DNA of 64,000 nt, from assembly GCF_029223285.1 (NCBI RefSeq), contig NZ_JARHUJ010000004.1, positions 124,001-188,000 of the forward strand, given 5' to 3'. Both the position numbers and the translations under genes were made by a program. The notes under the pieces were generated by a model. That model made no database searches. It saw only the letters and a list, made by a program, of their open reading frames with translations, and had not been told where the DNA came from. Below are positions 35,541 through 44,471 of the stretch, piece by piece. The stretch comes from Paraflavitalea sp. CAU 1676 (GTDB lineage Bacteria > Bacteroidota > Bacteroidia > Chitinophagales > Chitinophagaceae). Each line of letters begins with the position of its first letter. Within the stretch, counting starts at the first letter, position 1.

Positions 35541-35861
35541 CTATTTGGGATCGAGCTTGATGGTAGCCCTGTGGGCCGGATCTTTTATGCTGATCTGTTT
35601 CGATTTGTACTTTGGATGTTCTATGATCAGGGTTACCGGCAACTGTTGCCAGGTGGAAATCGTGAATACTCCGTCTTTACCGCTCAATGCTTCTTCTTCT
35701 CCGGAGATAATGTAGATATAGGCATTCTCTACCTGTTTCCCGTTTTGGCTATGTATCACATTGCCTTCTATTTTTACCGGTTTGGACGGGTAGATGTCCG
35801 AGGGATTCATGATCAGTGCCGGAACGGCTATCAACCAACTGTAGGCGGACGTAGATTTCAT
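35541..35861 (-). CDS. Small secreted protein with carboxypeptidase-regulatory-like fold
   Basis: 106 residues. The N-terminus is hydrophobic (YSWLIAVPALIM) and may be a signal peptide. The rest, VKIEGNVIHSQNGKQVENAY to the end, matches the beta-sandwich found at the start of SusC/TonB-dependent proteins (CarboxypepD_reg-like), but nothing follows it, so this is a stand-alone domain. It lies 33 bp before the desaturase gene on the same strand and is probably co-transcribed. Function unknown. Confidence 0.65.
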   Translation of the reverse strand: MKSTSAYSWLIAVPALIMNPSDIYPSKPVKIEGNVIHSQNGKQVENAYIYIISGEEEALSGKDGVFTISTWQQLPVTLIIEHPKYKSKQISIKDPAHRATIKLDPK

Positions 35862-36318
35862 GTGTTATCTTTTGATATTACAGAATAGGTGTGTATTCCT
35901 GCCGGGAGGAATCAACTACATCGTGCCTTGGAGTTTTCTGGTAGCATGGTGACCGATTCTGAGTGCAATGATAGGTATATAAATTAAGTCCACCAAAATA
36001 GTAGACTATTATTCCGTAATAATTTTTCGACTGGGGAAAATAGTGAGGGGGAAGGTGGGGGAGAAGCGTGTAGGTGTATACTCTATATACGTGGTTAAAT
36101 AGCAGGGGGATTGCAGATCTGCGTATTAAATGATTTTGTTATGTTTCCGGGTGGCTATCCTGTTAAGCACCTACCAACCCGGTGGTATTGGCAAATTGTT
36201 AAAATGGTGGCGTTTGCAAAGCGGTAACCATATTTTCTCATCATTTTAACGGGTAGGCACAGAACTTGTAATAGGTGGGCAGTGACTTACCTATTCACCA
36301 CTTAAAACGCTTAGACAT
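35862..36318. other. Gene-free interval
   Basis: No supported gene in about 460 bp. A 7-bp inverted repeat AATAGGT/ACCTATT (36270-36276 and 36289-36295) lies just before the DUF4382 gene and could be an operator. AT-rich stretches elsewhere fit promoters for the divergent genes. Confidence 0.5.
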
Positions 36319-37200
36319 ATGACCACAAAAAGGAAGCTGTTGGGCCTATGCTCAACGGTAACGACTATTGCTATCTTACTCTATGCCTGTAAAAAAGATG
36401 ATTCCGCTCAAAGCAACAACGTTCCTCCCGGCAAGCAGGAAGTGCAATTGTTCCTCACAGATGATCCCGCATTATTCGACAAAGTACTCATCGACATCAA
36501 GAGTGTTCAGGTTTTGATCGATACCTGCGATAAGAAGAAAGAACACAACGACGACGATGATCGTGGTCGCGGCAACGGTGATGACGATCATCAGGATCAT
36601 TGTGTAAACTGGGATACGCTGAGCATTGCTCCTGGTGTATACGACCTGCTGGGCCTGCGTAATGGCGTGGATACTTTATTGGCCAGCGGTATCATTCCTG
36701 AAGGTAATATCAAGAAGGTGAAGATCGTACTGGGAAGTAACAACTCATTGGTGAAGGACAGCGTCACTTATCCGCTGGACCTGTTTCCTGGCACCCAGGC
36801 TACGATCCTGCTGAAGATAAAGGGCGGCGACTGGGATGAATGGCAGCCTGGCCGTAATCGTCTCTGGCTCGATTTCGACATCTCCCGGTCGGTGATCGCT
36901 GTGCGGGGAAAATTCTTCCTGCTGCCGGTGATCAAAATATTTACAGTAAAAGCCACCGGCAGTCTGGAAGGACAGGTGTTGCCGAAAGATGCCTTCCCGG
37001 TAGTGAGCGTTTACAACGCGCAGGATACAGGTTATGCTATTCCCTGGCGCAATGGGGAGTTCAAAGTGCGTGGCTTGAAAGAAGGAACGTATGATGTATT
37101 TGTCAACGCTTCCAATGGCTACCAGGATACCACTATTACAGGTGTTCAGATCCGTAGGGGTAAAGAGACCGATCTGCCGAAGATCACCCTGCATAAATGA
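36319..37200 (+). CDS. DUF4382 lipoprotein with Asp/His-rich insert
   Basis: 293 residues. The signal peptide has the lipobox LYACKK with the lipidated cysteine near residue 24. A DUF4382 domain covers about 40-205 (VQLFLTDDPALFDKVLIDIK, then LSIAPGVYDLLGLRNGVD). It contains an insert near 75-97 made almost only of D, H, G, R and N (EHNDDDDRGRGNGDDDHQDH) which could bind metal. A carnitine-like beta-sandwich closes the protein (EGQVLPKDAFPVVSVYNAQD). It should sit on the outer face of the inner or outer membrane. Role unknown. Confidence 0.82.
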   Translation: MTTKRKLLGLCSTVTTIAILLYACKKDDSAQSNNVPPGKQEVQLFLTDDPALFDKVLIDIKSVQVLIDTCDKKKEHNDDDDRGRGNGDDDHQDHCVNWDTLSIAPGVYDLLGLRNGVDTLLASGIIPEGNIKKVKIVLGSNNSLVKDSVTYPLDLFPGTQATILLKIKGGDWDEWQPGRNRLWLDFDISRSVIAVRGKFFLLPVIKIFTVKATGSLEGQVLPKDAFPVVSVYNAQDTGYAIPWRNGEFKVRGLKEGTYDVFVNASNGYQDTTITGVQIRRGKETDLPKITLHK

Positions 37201-37232
37201 TAGTTCCGTAACAGGCCTTTTCTTATGATCGA

Positions 37233-37262
37233 AGTGGAGTTGGGTTCAACTCCACTTTTTTA
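37233..37262 (+). terminator. Terminator of the DUF4382 gene
   Basis: AGTGGAGTTG (37233-37242) pairs with CAACTCCACT (37247-37256) over 10 bp around the loop GGTT. Seven T follow. Confidence 0.9.
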
Positions 37263-37274
37263 TGGATAAGCACG

Positions 37275-37282
37275 TACCTTTG
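37275..37282 (+). promoter_or_regulatory. -7 promoter element of queD
   Basis: TACCTTTG matches TAnnTTTG exactly and ends 17 bp before the queD start. A T-rich stretch stands at roughly the -33 position. Confidence 0.5.
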
Positions 37283-37299
37283 AGCCCTTAAGTATTTCT

Positions 37300-37656
37300 A
37301 TGCTGATTTACAAGGAATTCACATTCGATTCGGCTCACTTTTTGCCAAATGTTCCCGATGGTCACAAGTGCAAGGAAATGCACGGCCACACGTACCGCCT
37401 GCGTATCTGGATCAAGGGGCAGCCCGATCCTCAATTAGGGTGGGTGATGGATTTTGCCGTGCTGAAAGGCATTGTAAAGCCGGTAGTCGCCGAGCTGGAC
37501 CATAAGTGCATGAACAATGTTCCAGGCCTGGAGAACCCGACTTGCGAACTGATCGCAGTGTGGATCTGGAACCGGCTGAAGCCAATGCTGCCGGCCATGG
37601 ATCACCTGGAATTACATGAAACACCCACCTCGGGTGTCATCTACAACGGGCAGTAA
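37300..37656 (+). CDS. queD: 6-carboxy-tetrahydropterin synthase
   Basis: 118 residues. Zinc ligands are H13 in FDSAHFLP and H28 and H30 in MHGHTYRL. The catalytic cysteine is C24 in GHKCKEMHGH, and the glutamate of LHETPTSG binds the pterin. QueD converts dihydroneopterin triphosphate to 6-carboxytetrahydropterin on the way to queuosine. Related PTPS proteins make tetrahydrobiopterin, but the cysteine placement favours QueD. No other queuosine gene is nearby. Confidence 0.88.
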   Translation: MLIYKEFTFDSAHFLPNVPDGHKCKEMHGHTYRLRIWIKGQPDPQLGWVMDFAVLKGIVKPVVAELDHKCMNNVPGLENPTCELIAVWIWNRLKPMLPAMDHLELHETPTSGVIYNGQ

Positions 37657-37671
37657 CCTTCTTAAAGCAAC

Positions 37672-38106
37672 TCATTTGGGGTGCAGGCGGAAGTAGTTAT
37701 CCAGCGAAAGTGGACCACCACCTTCTACCAGGAAGAACACCAGCATGAAGAAGATGATCACCGTAAAAGGCAGCGCTGTACCGGATGCGAATATGCCGTA
37801 CTGGTTGGCCAGGATGATTATGGCAGCCAGGAGAATGGGCATTTGGAGCATTACGGCCCAGCGGGTCAGTAATCCGATAATGATCAGGAATCCTCCCAGC
37901 AGGTGTGCCCAGGTGATGCCGATAATGATGGCATCTGCAGAAGAAGAGAAAGCTGTGTTGTAGAGTAATTGTTGGGCGCTTAGCGAATTGGCCATGAAAG
38001 AGATCCCTTTGATGAAAAGGCATAATCCAAGCGCTACCCGGAAAACGACCAGCCAGCGGGGATGATGTACAAGGCTCCAGTTATGGATTTGTTGAAGCGT
38101 ACCCAT
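37672..38106 (-). CDS. DoxX family membrane protein
   Basis: 144 residues with four predicted membrane helices (LVVFRVALGLCLFIKGI, IIIGITWAHLLGGFLIIIG, MLQMPILLAAIIILANQYG and PFTVIIFFMLVFFLVEGG). The ending GGGPLSLDNYF matches the DoxX family, whose roles are poorly known and include quinone-linked redox in a few cases. It is convergent with queD. Confidence 0.8.
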   Translation of the reverse strand: MGTLQQIHNWSLVHHPRWLVVFRVALGLCLFIKGISFMANSLSAQQLLYNTAFSSSADAIIIGITWAHLLGGFLIIIGLLTRWAVMLQMPILLAAIIILANQYGIFASGTALPFTVIIFFMLVFFLVEGGGPLSLDNYFRLHPK

Positions 38107-38272
38107 GGCAGATGATTTAAAGAACGATAAAGGTTATCTTCCTAAAGTTACGCTTAAAACACATAATAATTTTATTAATGGTACGTTTTTGGTGTTACCT
38201 ATATTTGCAAACCTCATGAACCAAACCCAAGCTACCGTAGTACGCTACGCTCTGTCTAAATTATAATTCACT

Positions 38273-39331
38273 ATGAACAAAAAGACCTGGTTGCAGGCCT
38301 CAACGCTGTGCTTATCGACGACCCTGTGCGCTTCTTTATTCAGCAACTGCCAATCGACCACTGCTGAAGGCCCCGTAACTGCCAAACAAACTGCTGACAC
38401 TACTGAGAAAAAATCAACTACCGCAGAAGCTGCGCCTGCTTCTACTACCATGCTCGATACTGCCTGGTACAACGAGAGCACGCGACTGATGGTTAATGGC
38501 GATTCAACTGGCAAATGGCCCGTAAAAGGAGCTTATCCGTTGCCGGGCGCTATTTTACCCATGAAGCGTATTCTGGCTTATTACGGTAATTTGTATTCCA
38601 CTAAAATGGGCATTTTGGGTGAGCTGCCCGAGCAGCAAATGCTTGAAAAATTGCAGGGTGAAGTAAAGCGCTGGCAGGCAGCCGATACGGCTGTTGAAGT
38701 AGTGCCTGCGCTCCACTATATTGCTGTAACTGCACAGGGTAGTCCTGGTGCAGCGGGCAAATACCGACTTCGCATGCCTTTCAAAGAGCTCGATAAAGTG
38801 ATCGCTATGGCGGCCAAGATCAATGCCCTGGTTTTCATCGATATCCAGGTAGGTCTGGGTACGGTGCAGGACGAAGTGCCCCAGTTCGAGCAATACTTTA
38901 AGATGCCCAATGTGCATTTTGGTATTGATCCTGAGTTCTCTATGAAAACAGGCGCCAAGCCCGGTTCTGTAATCGGCAGCTTCGATGCCTCGGATATCAA
39001 CTATGTTACCAACTACCTGGCTAAGATCGTGAAGGATAACAACCTGCCTCCCAAGGTGCTGGTCGTACACCGTTTCACACAAGCCATGGTGACCAACTAC
39101 AAGAATATTAAGATTCAACCCGAAGTGCAGATCGTAATGGATATGGACGGATGGGGCGCTAAAGCACGCAAGATCACTACTTACCGCTCATTTATTCATA
39201 AGGAGCCGGTACAGTATACTGGTTTCAAGTTGTTCTATAAGAACGACTTCCGCGAGCCAGGAAGCCGCATTATGACGCCTGAGGAAGTATTGAGCCTCAA
39301 GCCGAAGCCGATGTATATTCAGTATCAATAG
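38273..39331 (+). CDS. Lipoprotein of unknown function
   Basis: 352 residues. The signal peptide carries the lipobox LFSNCQS near residue 25. A threonine/alanine-rich linker (about 30-62) leads to a globular domain with alternating strands and helices (AYPLPGAILPMKRILAYYGN, VVPALHYIAVT, VFIDIQVGLGTVQDE, VVHRFTQAMVTNY, IVMDMDGWGAKARK), which suggests a TIM-barrel-like fold. I do not recognise the family or see a certain active site. It has its own terminator and stands between DoxX and M61 genes with no obvious partner. Confidence 0.75.
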   Translation: MNKKTWLQASTLCLSTTLCASLFSNCQSTTAEGPVTAKQTADTTEKKSTTAEAAPASTTMLDTAWYNESTRLMVNGDSTGKWPVKGAYPLPGAILPMKRILAYYGNLYSTKMGILGELPEQQMLEKLQGEVKRWQAADTAVEVVPALHYIAVTAQGSPGAAGKYRLRMPFKELDKVIAMAAKINALVFIDIQVGLGTVQDEVPQFEQYFKMPNVHFGIDPEFSMKTGAKPGSVIGSFDASDINYVTNYLAKIVKDNNLPPKVLVVHRFTQAMVTNYKNIKIQPEVQIVMDMDGWGAKARKITTYRSFIHKEPVQYTGFKLFYKNDFREPGSRIMTPEEVLSLKPKPMYIQYQ

Positions 39332-39358
39332 ATCGTCCGGCACTACTTAACAGATTGA

Positions 39359-39393
39359 GGGCCTTGCAGGATCAACCTGCAAGGCCCTTTTTT
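39359..39393 (+). terminator. Terminator of the unknown lipoprotein gene
   Basis: GGGCCTTGCAGG (39359-39370) pairs with CCTGCAAGGCCC (39376-39387) over 12 bp around a 5-nt loop. Six T follow. Confidence 0.92.
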
Positions 39394-39448
39394 CGCGTAT
39401 TCATTTCGGCAGGCTGGTCTGTCCATCTCCAGTTGCCTGTGTCGCTCT

Positions 39449-41275
39449 TTATTTCACTTTTTTGCCCAGCCAGTTGTTGCGGAAACTCAGCATGTCGGCA
39501 GTAGGGGTTTGTCCTTCTTTTTCTACTGTTACCAGGCTGTAGGCGGGATTGCCTATCAGTGAAAGGGTAGCCGTTTTGTTGTTGCCACGGTGCTGGTACT
39601 CGACCTGTATGGCATCGCCTGGTTTATGATCCTTCAGGATGGCTTCGATATCGCTTTGCTTTTTTACCGGCTTCCCGTCAAGCGTAATGATCTGGTCATC
39701 TACATCGAGACCGGCATTGTACAGTGGGCTGCCGATAACGGTATTGGAAGCGATCGCGAGGTTGTTGCCTTCTTTGTATTGAACATTGCCGATCCATGCT
39801 TTGGTTTCGTTGGCCTTCTTCAGGATTAAGCCCGCTTTGGCGAGCAGTGGCTTGTAGTCGAACGACTCATGACCGGTAACGTATTTACTAAAGAAAGTCG
39901 AAGCGAATTGCTTATCACCCGTCAGGTCGGCCAGTACACCTTCCAATCCGGGTATGGTATAGGGCTGTTCGGGTTTGCCGAATTTCTTCCAAAGGGCTGT
40001 CATGTAACTATCGAGGGTGAGGTTGGTGAACTTCGACCGCAGTTCGAGGTCGAGCGCCAGGGCAATAGCGCCTCCATAAGGATAGTAAGAGGTGTACATG
40101 TTCACATAATTGCTTTTGTCGACAGCAACGCCGGCATCCACAAATACGGCATGGCGGCTCATTTCTGCAGGAGAAAATCTTTTGGCGCCTGCGGAATTTT
40201 CCTTGGTGTTGATGAGGCCGGCGAGCGCGAACATATATTCATCGACTGTTTGAAAACCGGAGCGCGTCATGAGCAGGTCGCCATAGTACTGCGTAAACCC
40301 TTCTGCACACCACAGTTCATTGCTCATATTGCTTTTCTCGAAGTTGAATGGTTCAAGTGTTTTGGGGCGGATGCGCTCTACATTCCAGCAGTGAAAGAAC
40401 TCGTGGGAGAACACATCCAGCAGGTAATTGCCACCGTCGAAATTGGTGGGCAGGCTGATCATGGTAGAGTTGCGGTGCTCCATACCGTCGCCTTTTACCC
40501 ATGGGTTGATGCTCGAGATAAACGTGTAGGTGCCGAAATCATAGGCCGGCACTTCGCCAAAAACAGCTTGTGCTTCCTCGGTAATGGTTTGTACTTTTTT
40601 GGCAAAACTGGCCGCAGCCGTATCGGAAGTTTTGGCCTCGAGTGCCAGGCGGAACTGGTATGATTTACCATTTGCGTTCTTAATGGTCCAATCTTTCCAG
40701 ATGAGCTCCCCGAGCTTGGTAGGGCTATCCATGAAGTATTGCAGGTTGGGGGCGCTAAAAAGCGTACCGCTGGTGCCGATGGGTTTTAACTGGGTGGCAA
40801 CCGTCCAGGTTTTACCGGCGGGTATCTCGAAGTTGATATCGATCGGCGCATTTTCCATACCCTTTACCCACATGAATACGGCCGGCATATTAAAGTGAGC
40901 ATTGGTTTCGTCAATGCCTGCATAGGTGCCGTCGGGGTGATTGGCATACAGCGTGTATTCCAGTTTCACATACCCATCGTTGCGGGGCACTTCATACACA
41001 TCGCCGTCGGTGCGGTTAACCGCCAGCGGCTTATTGGTGCGGTCAAATGCCTTTACGTCGTATACGTTCTTTCCAAATTCGTGTGTGGCATAACGGCCCG
41101 GTGAGGACCGGCTCATGCGGAAGGTGGCTGTTTTTTGAGGTATATCGGATGCTATCACGGTGATCTTTGCTTCGTGGTGAATAATATTCGGAAACGAAAC
41201 GATATAGCTCAGCTTTTGGGCAAAGGAGGTGGTGATGAGCGATGTACAGAGCGAAAACAACAGTAGTTTCTTCAT
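39449..41275 (-). CDS. M61 family glycyl aminopeptidase-type metallopeptidase
   Basis: 608 residues. Signal peptide to residue 19 or 20 (SLITTSFAQ). An N-terminal beta domain (about 20-215) precedes the zinc site: HEFFH at 291-295 and the third ligand E325 in LWCAEGFTQYYGD. A PDZ domain covers about 515-590 (GSPLYNAGLDVDDQIITLDG). The family cleaves N-terminal glycine or alanine residues from peptides in the periplasm. Monocistronic by appearance. Confidence 0.92.
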   Translation of the reverse strand: MKKLLLFSLCTSLITTSFAQKLSYIVSFPNIIHHEAKITVIASDIPQKTATFRMSRSSPGRYATHEFGKNVYDVKAFDRTNKPLAVNRTDGDVYEVPRNDGYVKLEYTLYANHPDGTYAGIDETNAHFNMPAVFMWVKGMENAPIDINFEIPAGKTWTVATQLKPIGTSGTLFSAPNLQYFMDSPTKLGELIWKDWTIKNANGKSYQFRLALEAKTSDTAAASFAKKVQTITEEAQAVFGEVPAYDFGTYTFISSINPWVKGDGMEHRNSTMISLPTNFDGGNYLLDVFSHEFFHCWNVERIRPKTLEPFNFEKSNMSNELWCAEGFTQYYGDLLMTRSGFQTVDEYMFALAGLINTKENSAGAKRFSPAEMSRHAVFVDAGVAVDKSNYVNMYTSYYPYGGAIALALDLELRSKFTNLTLDSYMTALWKKFGKPEQPYTIPGLEGVLADLTGDKQFASTFFSKYVTGHESFDYKPLLAKAGLILKKANETKAWIGNVQYKEGNNLAIASNTVIGSPLYNAGLDVDDQIITLDGKPVKKQSDIEAILKDHKPGDAIQVEYQHRGNNKTATLSLIGNPAYSLVTVEKEGQTPTADMLSFRNNWLGKKVK

Positions 41276-41374
41276 GATGAATGATTAAAAACAATCAAGT
41301 TAAAGAATAAATGGCAGGCAGGTGGCTGTTGCAGCCTGCCGGATTTTGTATTTTAGGGGTCAAAATAAGGTGTT

Positions 41375-41851
41375 ATGACTGAACGGGAACATCAATTTAT
41401 GCAGGCGGCTATCGACCTGGCCCGCCAGGGTATGCAAGGCGGTAAGGGCGGGCCTTTCGGTTGTGTGATCGTGAAAGGGAACGAGATCGTGGGTAAAGGG
41501 TGTAATGCTGTAACATCGACCAACGATCCCACGGCGCATGCCGAGGTGGTAGCTATCCGTGACGCCTGCCTGCATTTGCAGGTGCATCAGTTGGCAGGGT
41601 GCGAGTTGTACACTTCCTGCGAGCCCTGTCCCATGTGCATGGGAGCTATCTATTGGGCCAGGCCCGATAAGGTGTTTTTTGGTGGAACCCGCACGGATGC
41701 TTCTGCAGCGGGTTTTGATGATTCATTCATCTACGAGGAATTGAAAGCACCGGTGGCGGAGCGAAAGATCCCTTTGCTGAATATCGACAGGGAAGAAGCT
41801 GTTAAATTGTTTGCTGAATGGATTGCCAAGCCTGATAAAATATCCTATTAG
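41375..41851 (+). CDS. guaD: Guanine deaminase
   Basis: 158 residues. Cytidine-deaminase fold with H55 and E57 in TAHAEVVAIRDA and zinc ligands C85 and C88 in SCEPCPMCMGAIYW. The C-terminal AAGFDDSFIYEEL with the catalytic end of the swapped dimer matches guanine deaminases of the Bacillus GuaD type over its full length. It converts guanine to xanthine in purine salvage. No obvious operon partner. Confidence 0.88.
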   Translation: MTEREHQFMQAAIDLARQGMQGGKGGPFGCVIVKGNEIVGKGCNAVTSTNDPTAHAEVVAIRDACLHLQVHQLAGCELYTSCEPCPMCMGAIYWARPDKVFFGGTRTDASAAGFDDSFIYEELKAPVAERKIPLLNIDREEAVKLFAEWIAKPDKISY

Positions 41852-41901
41852 GCAATGGCATAGTTAGCAGGTAGGCACCAAAATTGAACTTAGCCGGCGG
41901 C

Positions 41902-42261
41902 TCAATGTTGCATTTTTTTGATGATGACATAGGCAATAACTACCAGCACGAGTACGAGGAAAATGGCGAGGTAGGTCCAGGGCTGTTCCTGGAGTTTGCG
42001 CCTTTCGCGACGGTTCTTTTTCTGCTTGATATACTGGTTCAGTTCCTTGTTCAGTTGGTCAACGTACCCTCCGATATCCTTTTTGGAGGAGAACTGTTCC
42101 AGGCCTTCCATGGCTTCGTCGGCAAAATCATTATCGGCCATCCAACGTTCCACTTCATTCTTTTCGGCTTCGGAAAGTTTGCCCGCGACGTAGTCCATCA
42201 ACTTCTGGTTGTCGATGTCTTTATTGCTGTTGGATAATATGTTTAACAGATCATTGTTCAT
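41902..42261 (-). CDS. Small membrane protein, probable anti-sigma partner
   Basis: 119 residues. The N-terminal soluble part (about 1-90) has EAEKNEVERWMADN and a basic helix ending KQKKNRRERRKLQ. One membrane helix (YLAIFLVLVLVVIAYVIIKK) ends it. It lies 27 bp downstream of an ECF sigma factor gene and both are on the same strand, the usual place of an anti-sigma factor. No ZAS zinc motif is visible, so it would be a non-zinc type. Function inferred from position. Confidence 0.6.
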   Translation of the reverse strand: MNNDLLNILSNSNKDIDNQKLMDYVAGKLSEAEKNEVERWMADNDFADEAMEGLEQFSSKKDIGGYVDQLNKELNQYIKQKKNRRERRKLQEQPWTYLAIFLVLVLVVIAYVIIKKMQH

Positions 42262-42288
42262 GGCGATCAGCTGACAAGCTGCCTGGTA

Positions 42289-42861
42289 TTATCGGGAATT
42301 GATTTTCTTATCGATAGCTATTTTAAGATTCCTTTTTCCGTTCTGTATATGGCTTTTTACCTGCGTAATGGATAAACCGGTTTGATCAACGATCTCCTGG
42401 TAGGATCTCTTTTCCAGATAGAACAAAGTTAAGCACTGTTGCTGCTCATTGCTGAGATCCTGCATGCTTTCTTGCATTAATTCCAGTTTCCGGTCTTTTT
42501 CCAGGTGGGCGAGCCTTTCTTCTGCATCCTCGGCCTTGGTATGGGCCATTTTATCCTGCATTTCGACGGTTTTGCCACCTTTGCCCCGCAATTGCATCAG
42601 GCAATAGTTGCGGGCCATGACCGCCACCCAGGACCGGAAAGATTCTACCTGAAACCGGTTGGTATTGGTCAAAACTTTGATAAACACCTGTTGCACCGCA
42701 TCTCTGGCCTCTTCTTCATTGCGCAGGTATTTCATACAAATACCCAGCAACAGCAGTGTGTATCTTTGTAATAAAATACCCAGCCATCGGTTGTCGTTGT
42801 CGGCATAATAGAAGGCCAGCAACTCCTCATCGCTCATATGTGCATACTGATCAGGTCTCAC
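42289..42861 (-). CDS. ECF RNA polymerase sigma factor
   Basis: 190 residues from a GTG at 42861; an ATG at 42837 is the alternative. Region 2 is LLQRYTLLLLGICMKYLRNE with ARDAVQQVFIKVL near 50-64. Region 4 is NEQQQCLTLFYLEKRSYQEI near 137 with a helix-turn-helix. It matches the ECF group common in Chitinophagaceae. The following gene may be its anti-sigma factor. Signal and regulon unknown. Confidence 0.9.
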   Translation of the reverse strand: MRPDQYAHMSDEELLAFYYADNDNRWLGILLQRYTLLLLGICMKYLRNEEEARDAVQQVFIKVLTNTNRFQVESFRSWVAVMARNYCLMQLRGKGGKTVEMQDKMAHTKAEDAEERLAHLEKDRKLELMQESMQDLSNEQQQCLTLFYLEKRSYQEIVDQTGLSITQVKSHIQNGKRNLKIAIDKKINSR

Positions 42862-42962
42862 CCAGTGAATTTTAGCTCTTTTCTATCCTTACGATGCAAG
42901 AACGAATATTTTTCACAAATCGTTTTCGATTTTATTTCTTTGTTCTCAAATAAAGAAGATTT

Positions 42963-43733
42963 ATGCCGTTTGTTGTATGCTGTGTGCCTGTGAGCCCCAT
43001 GCGGGCCGAATCGAGTCATAAGAGTGAAATGATCAGTCAGTTGTTGCTGGGTGAAGGGGGCGAGTTGCTGGACGAAGCGGAGTATTTTGTAAAGCTGCGT
43101 GGCCGTCATGACGGTTATGAGGGCTGGTGCCAACGGAGCCAGGTGGCGATCGTAGACGCCATGCCGGGACATTGGGACAACAACCTTTATGTGGGCGATT
43201 GGACAGACAAGGTGTTGATCAATGGCGTTGCGGCCAGGGTGCCGATGGGCACGCCGGTACTGGCACCTGCGCAGGAGCCTATCCAGGCAGGTCCTTATAG
43301 GTTAGCCTATGCCGTAGGCAGTGCCTGGAATGCAGCTACGGCTAAACCGACTCCGGAAGCGATCAAGGCCCGCGCTGAGCGATTCCTGAATACGCCGTAC
43401 CTGTGGGGTGGCCGTTCGATCTTTGGGATCGATTGCAGTGGGTTTTGCCAAACAGTGTACCGTTTCTTCAATATTCCCCTCCTGCGCGATGCGTATCTCC
43501 AGGCTACGCAGGGAGAAAGTGTTGGCTTTTTGCAGGAGGTGAAATGCGGCGATCTCGCTTTCTTCGACAATGCCGAGGGCAGGATCACCCACGTGGGCAT
43601 TCTGTTGAATGAATCGGAGATCATCCATGCTTCCGGAAAAGTACGTATCGACAAGATCGACAATGCTGGTATCATCAATACCGATACGGGATTGCGTACG
43701 CATCAGCTCCGGATCATTAAGCGATATTTTTAA
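42963..43733 (+). CDS. NlpC/P60 (C40) cell-wall hydrolase
   Basis: 256 residues, cytoplasmic or periplasmic without a clear signal peptide. Two SH3-like domains (about 1-115) begin with VSPMRAESSHKSEMISQLL as in YkfC-type enzymes. The catalytic domain has C158 in GIDCSGFCQTVY and H210 in RITHVGILL. It cleaves the D-Glu to diamino-acid bond of peptidoglycan peptides, probably for muropeptide recycling. It shares a terminator with the convergent ppa gene. Confidence 0.88.
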   Translation: MPFVVCCVPVSPMRAESSHKSEMISQLLLGEGGELLDEAEYFVKLRGRHDGYEGWCQRSQVAIVDAMPGHWDNNLYVGDWTDKVLINGVAARVPMGTPVLAPAQEPIQAGPYRLAYAVGSAWNAATAKPTPEAIKARAERFLNTPYLWGGRSIFGIDCSGFCQTVYRFFNIPLLRDAYLQATQGESVGFLQEVKCGDLAFFDNAEGRITHVGILLNESEIIHASGKVRIDKIDNAGIINTDTGLRTHQLRIIKRYF

Positions 43734-43850
43734 ACGGGGTAGGGCCAAGCCGATGAGGTGGTAACAGTATGGTCGAATGCTCCGCGTGAGTTGCGGCCTG
43801 GCCTTGCAGTTGATAGTTGGGCATAGCTATAGAGCTACACCTATCAAATA

Positions 43851-43886
43851 AAAAAGCGCGCACTTCTTTCGGAGTGCGCGCTTTTT
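43851..43886. terminator. Bidirectional terminator between NlpC/P60 and ppa genes
   Basis: AAAAAGCGCGCACT (43851-43864) pairs with AGTGCGCGCTTTTT (43873-43886) over 14 bp. T tracts on both strands serve both convergent genes. Confidence 0.92.
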
Positions 43887-43910
43887 AGTTATATCGCCGG
43901 CCGCGGATCC

Positions 43911-44471
43911 TTACTTGGTAAGGAGCTTGGGGCTGAAATGTTCTTTGTAAGTGTCGATAGCATCCTGTACAACTTTCAGGGCCATCGATTTGTCGCCGAA
44001 CTCCTCTACTACCACCGTTTTATTTTCCAGCTTCTTGTACTCTTCGAAGAAATGACGCAGTTCCTCAAAGAAGTGACGGGGCAGCTCTTCGATATTGTTG
44101 TAGTGGTTAACACCAGGATCGTTGGCAGCTACTGCGATGATCTTATCATCGGCGTCGCCGCTATCGACCATCTGCATTACGCCTACCACTTTGGCTTCCA
44201 TGAGGCAAAGTGCCTGTACAGGCAGCGAAGTGATAACGAGGATGTCCAGGGGATCCTTGTCATCGCCATAGGTTTGTGGAATGAACCCGTAGTTGCAGGG
44301 GTAGTAGAAAGATGAGTATATAACACGGTCGAGCTTTAACAGACCGCTTTCTTTATCGATCTCATATTTGGCTCTCGAGCCCTGCGGTATTTCAATCACT
44401 GCATTTACGATACGGGGGGCATTAACGCCAAATGGCACTCCGTGCCAGGGATGAGAAATTGTTGTGGTCAT
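43911..44471 (-). CDS. ppa: Inorganic pyrophosphatase
   Basis: 186 residues, family I soluble type. Metal-binding signature [11 protein letters not shown] near 69-79, and [14 protein letters not shown] near 56. It hydrolyses pyrophosphate in the cytoplasm. Near residues 131-145 there is a short internal repeat, [12 protein letters not shown], mirrored in the DNA. It is monocistronic with a shared terminator. Confidence 0.95.
   Translation of the reverse strand: MTTTISHPWHGVPFGVNAPRIVNAVIEIPQGSRAKYEIDKESGLLKLDRVIYSSFYYPCNYGFIPQTYGDDKDPLDILVITSLPVQALCLMEAKVVGVMQMVDSGDADDKIIAVAANDPGVNHYNNIEELPRHFFEELRHFFEEYKKLENKTVVVEEFGDKSMALKVVQDAIDTYKEHFSPKLLTK

Noticed and set aside
39869-40663. 264-codon frame opposite the M61 peptidase
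   Set aside because: Shadow of the opposite strand; no features.
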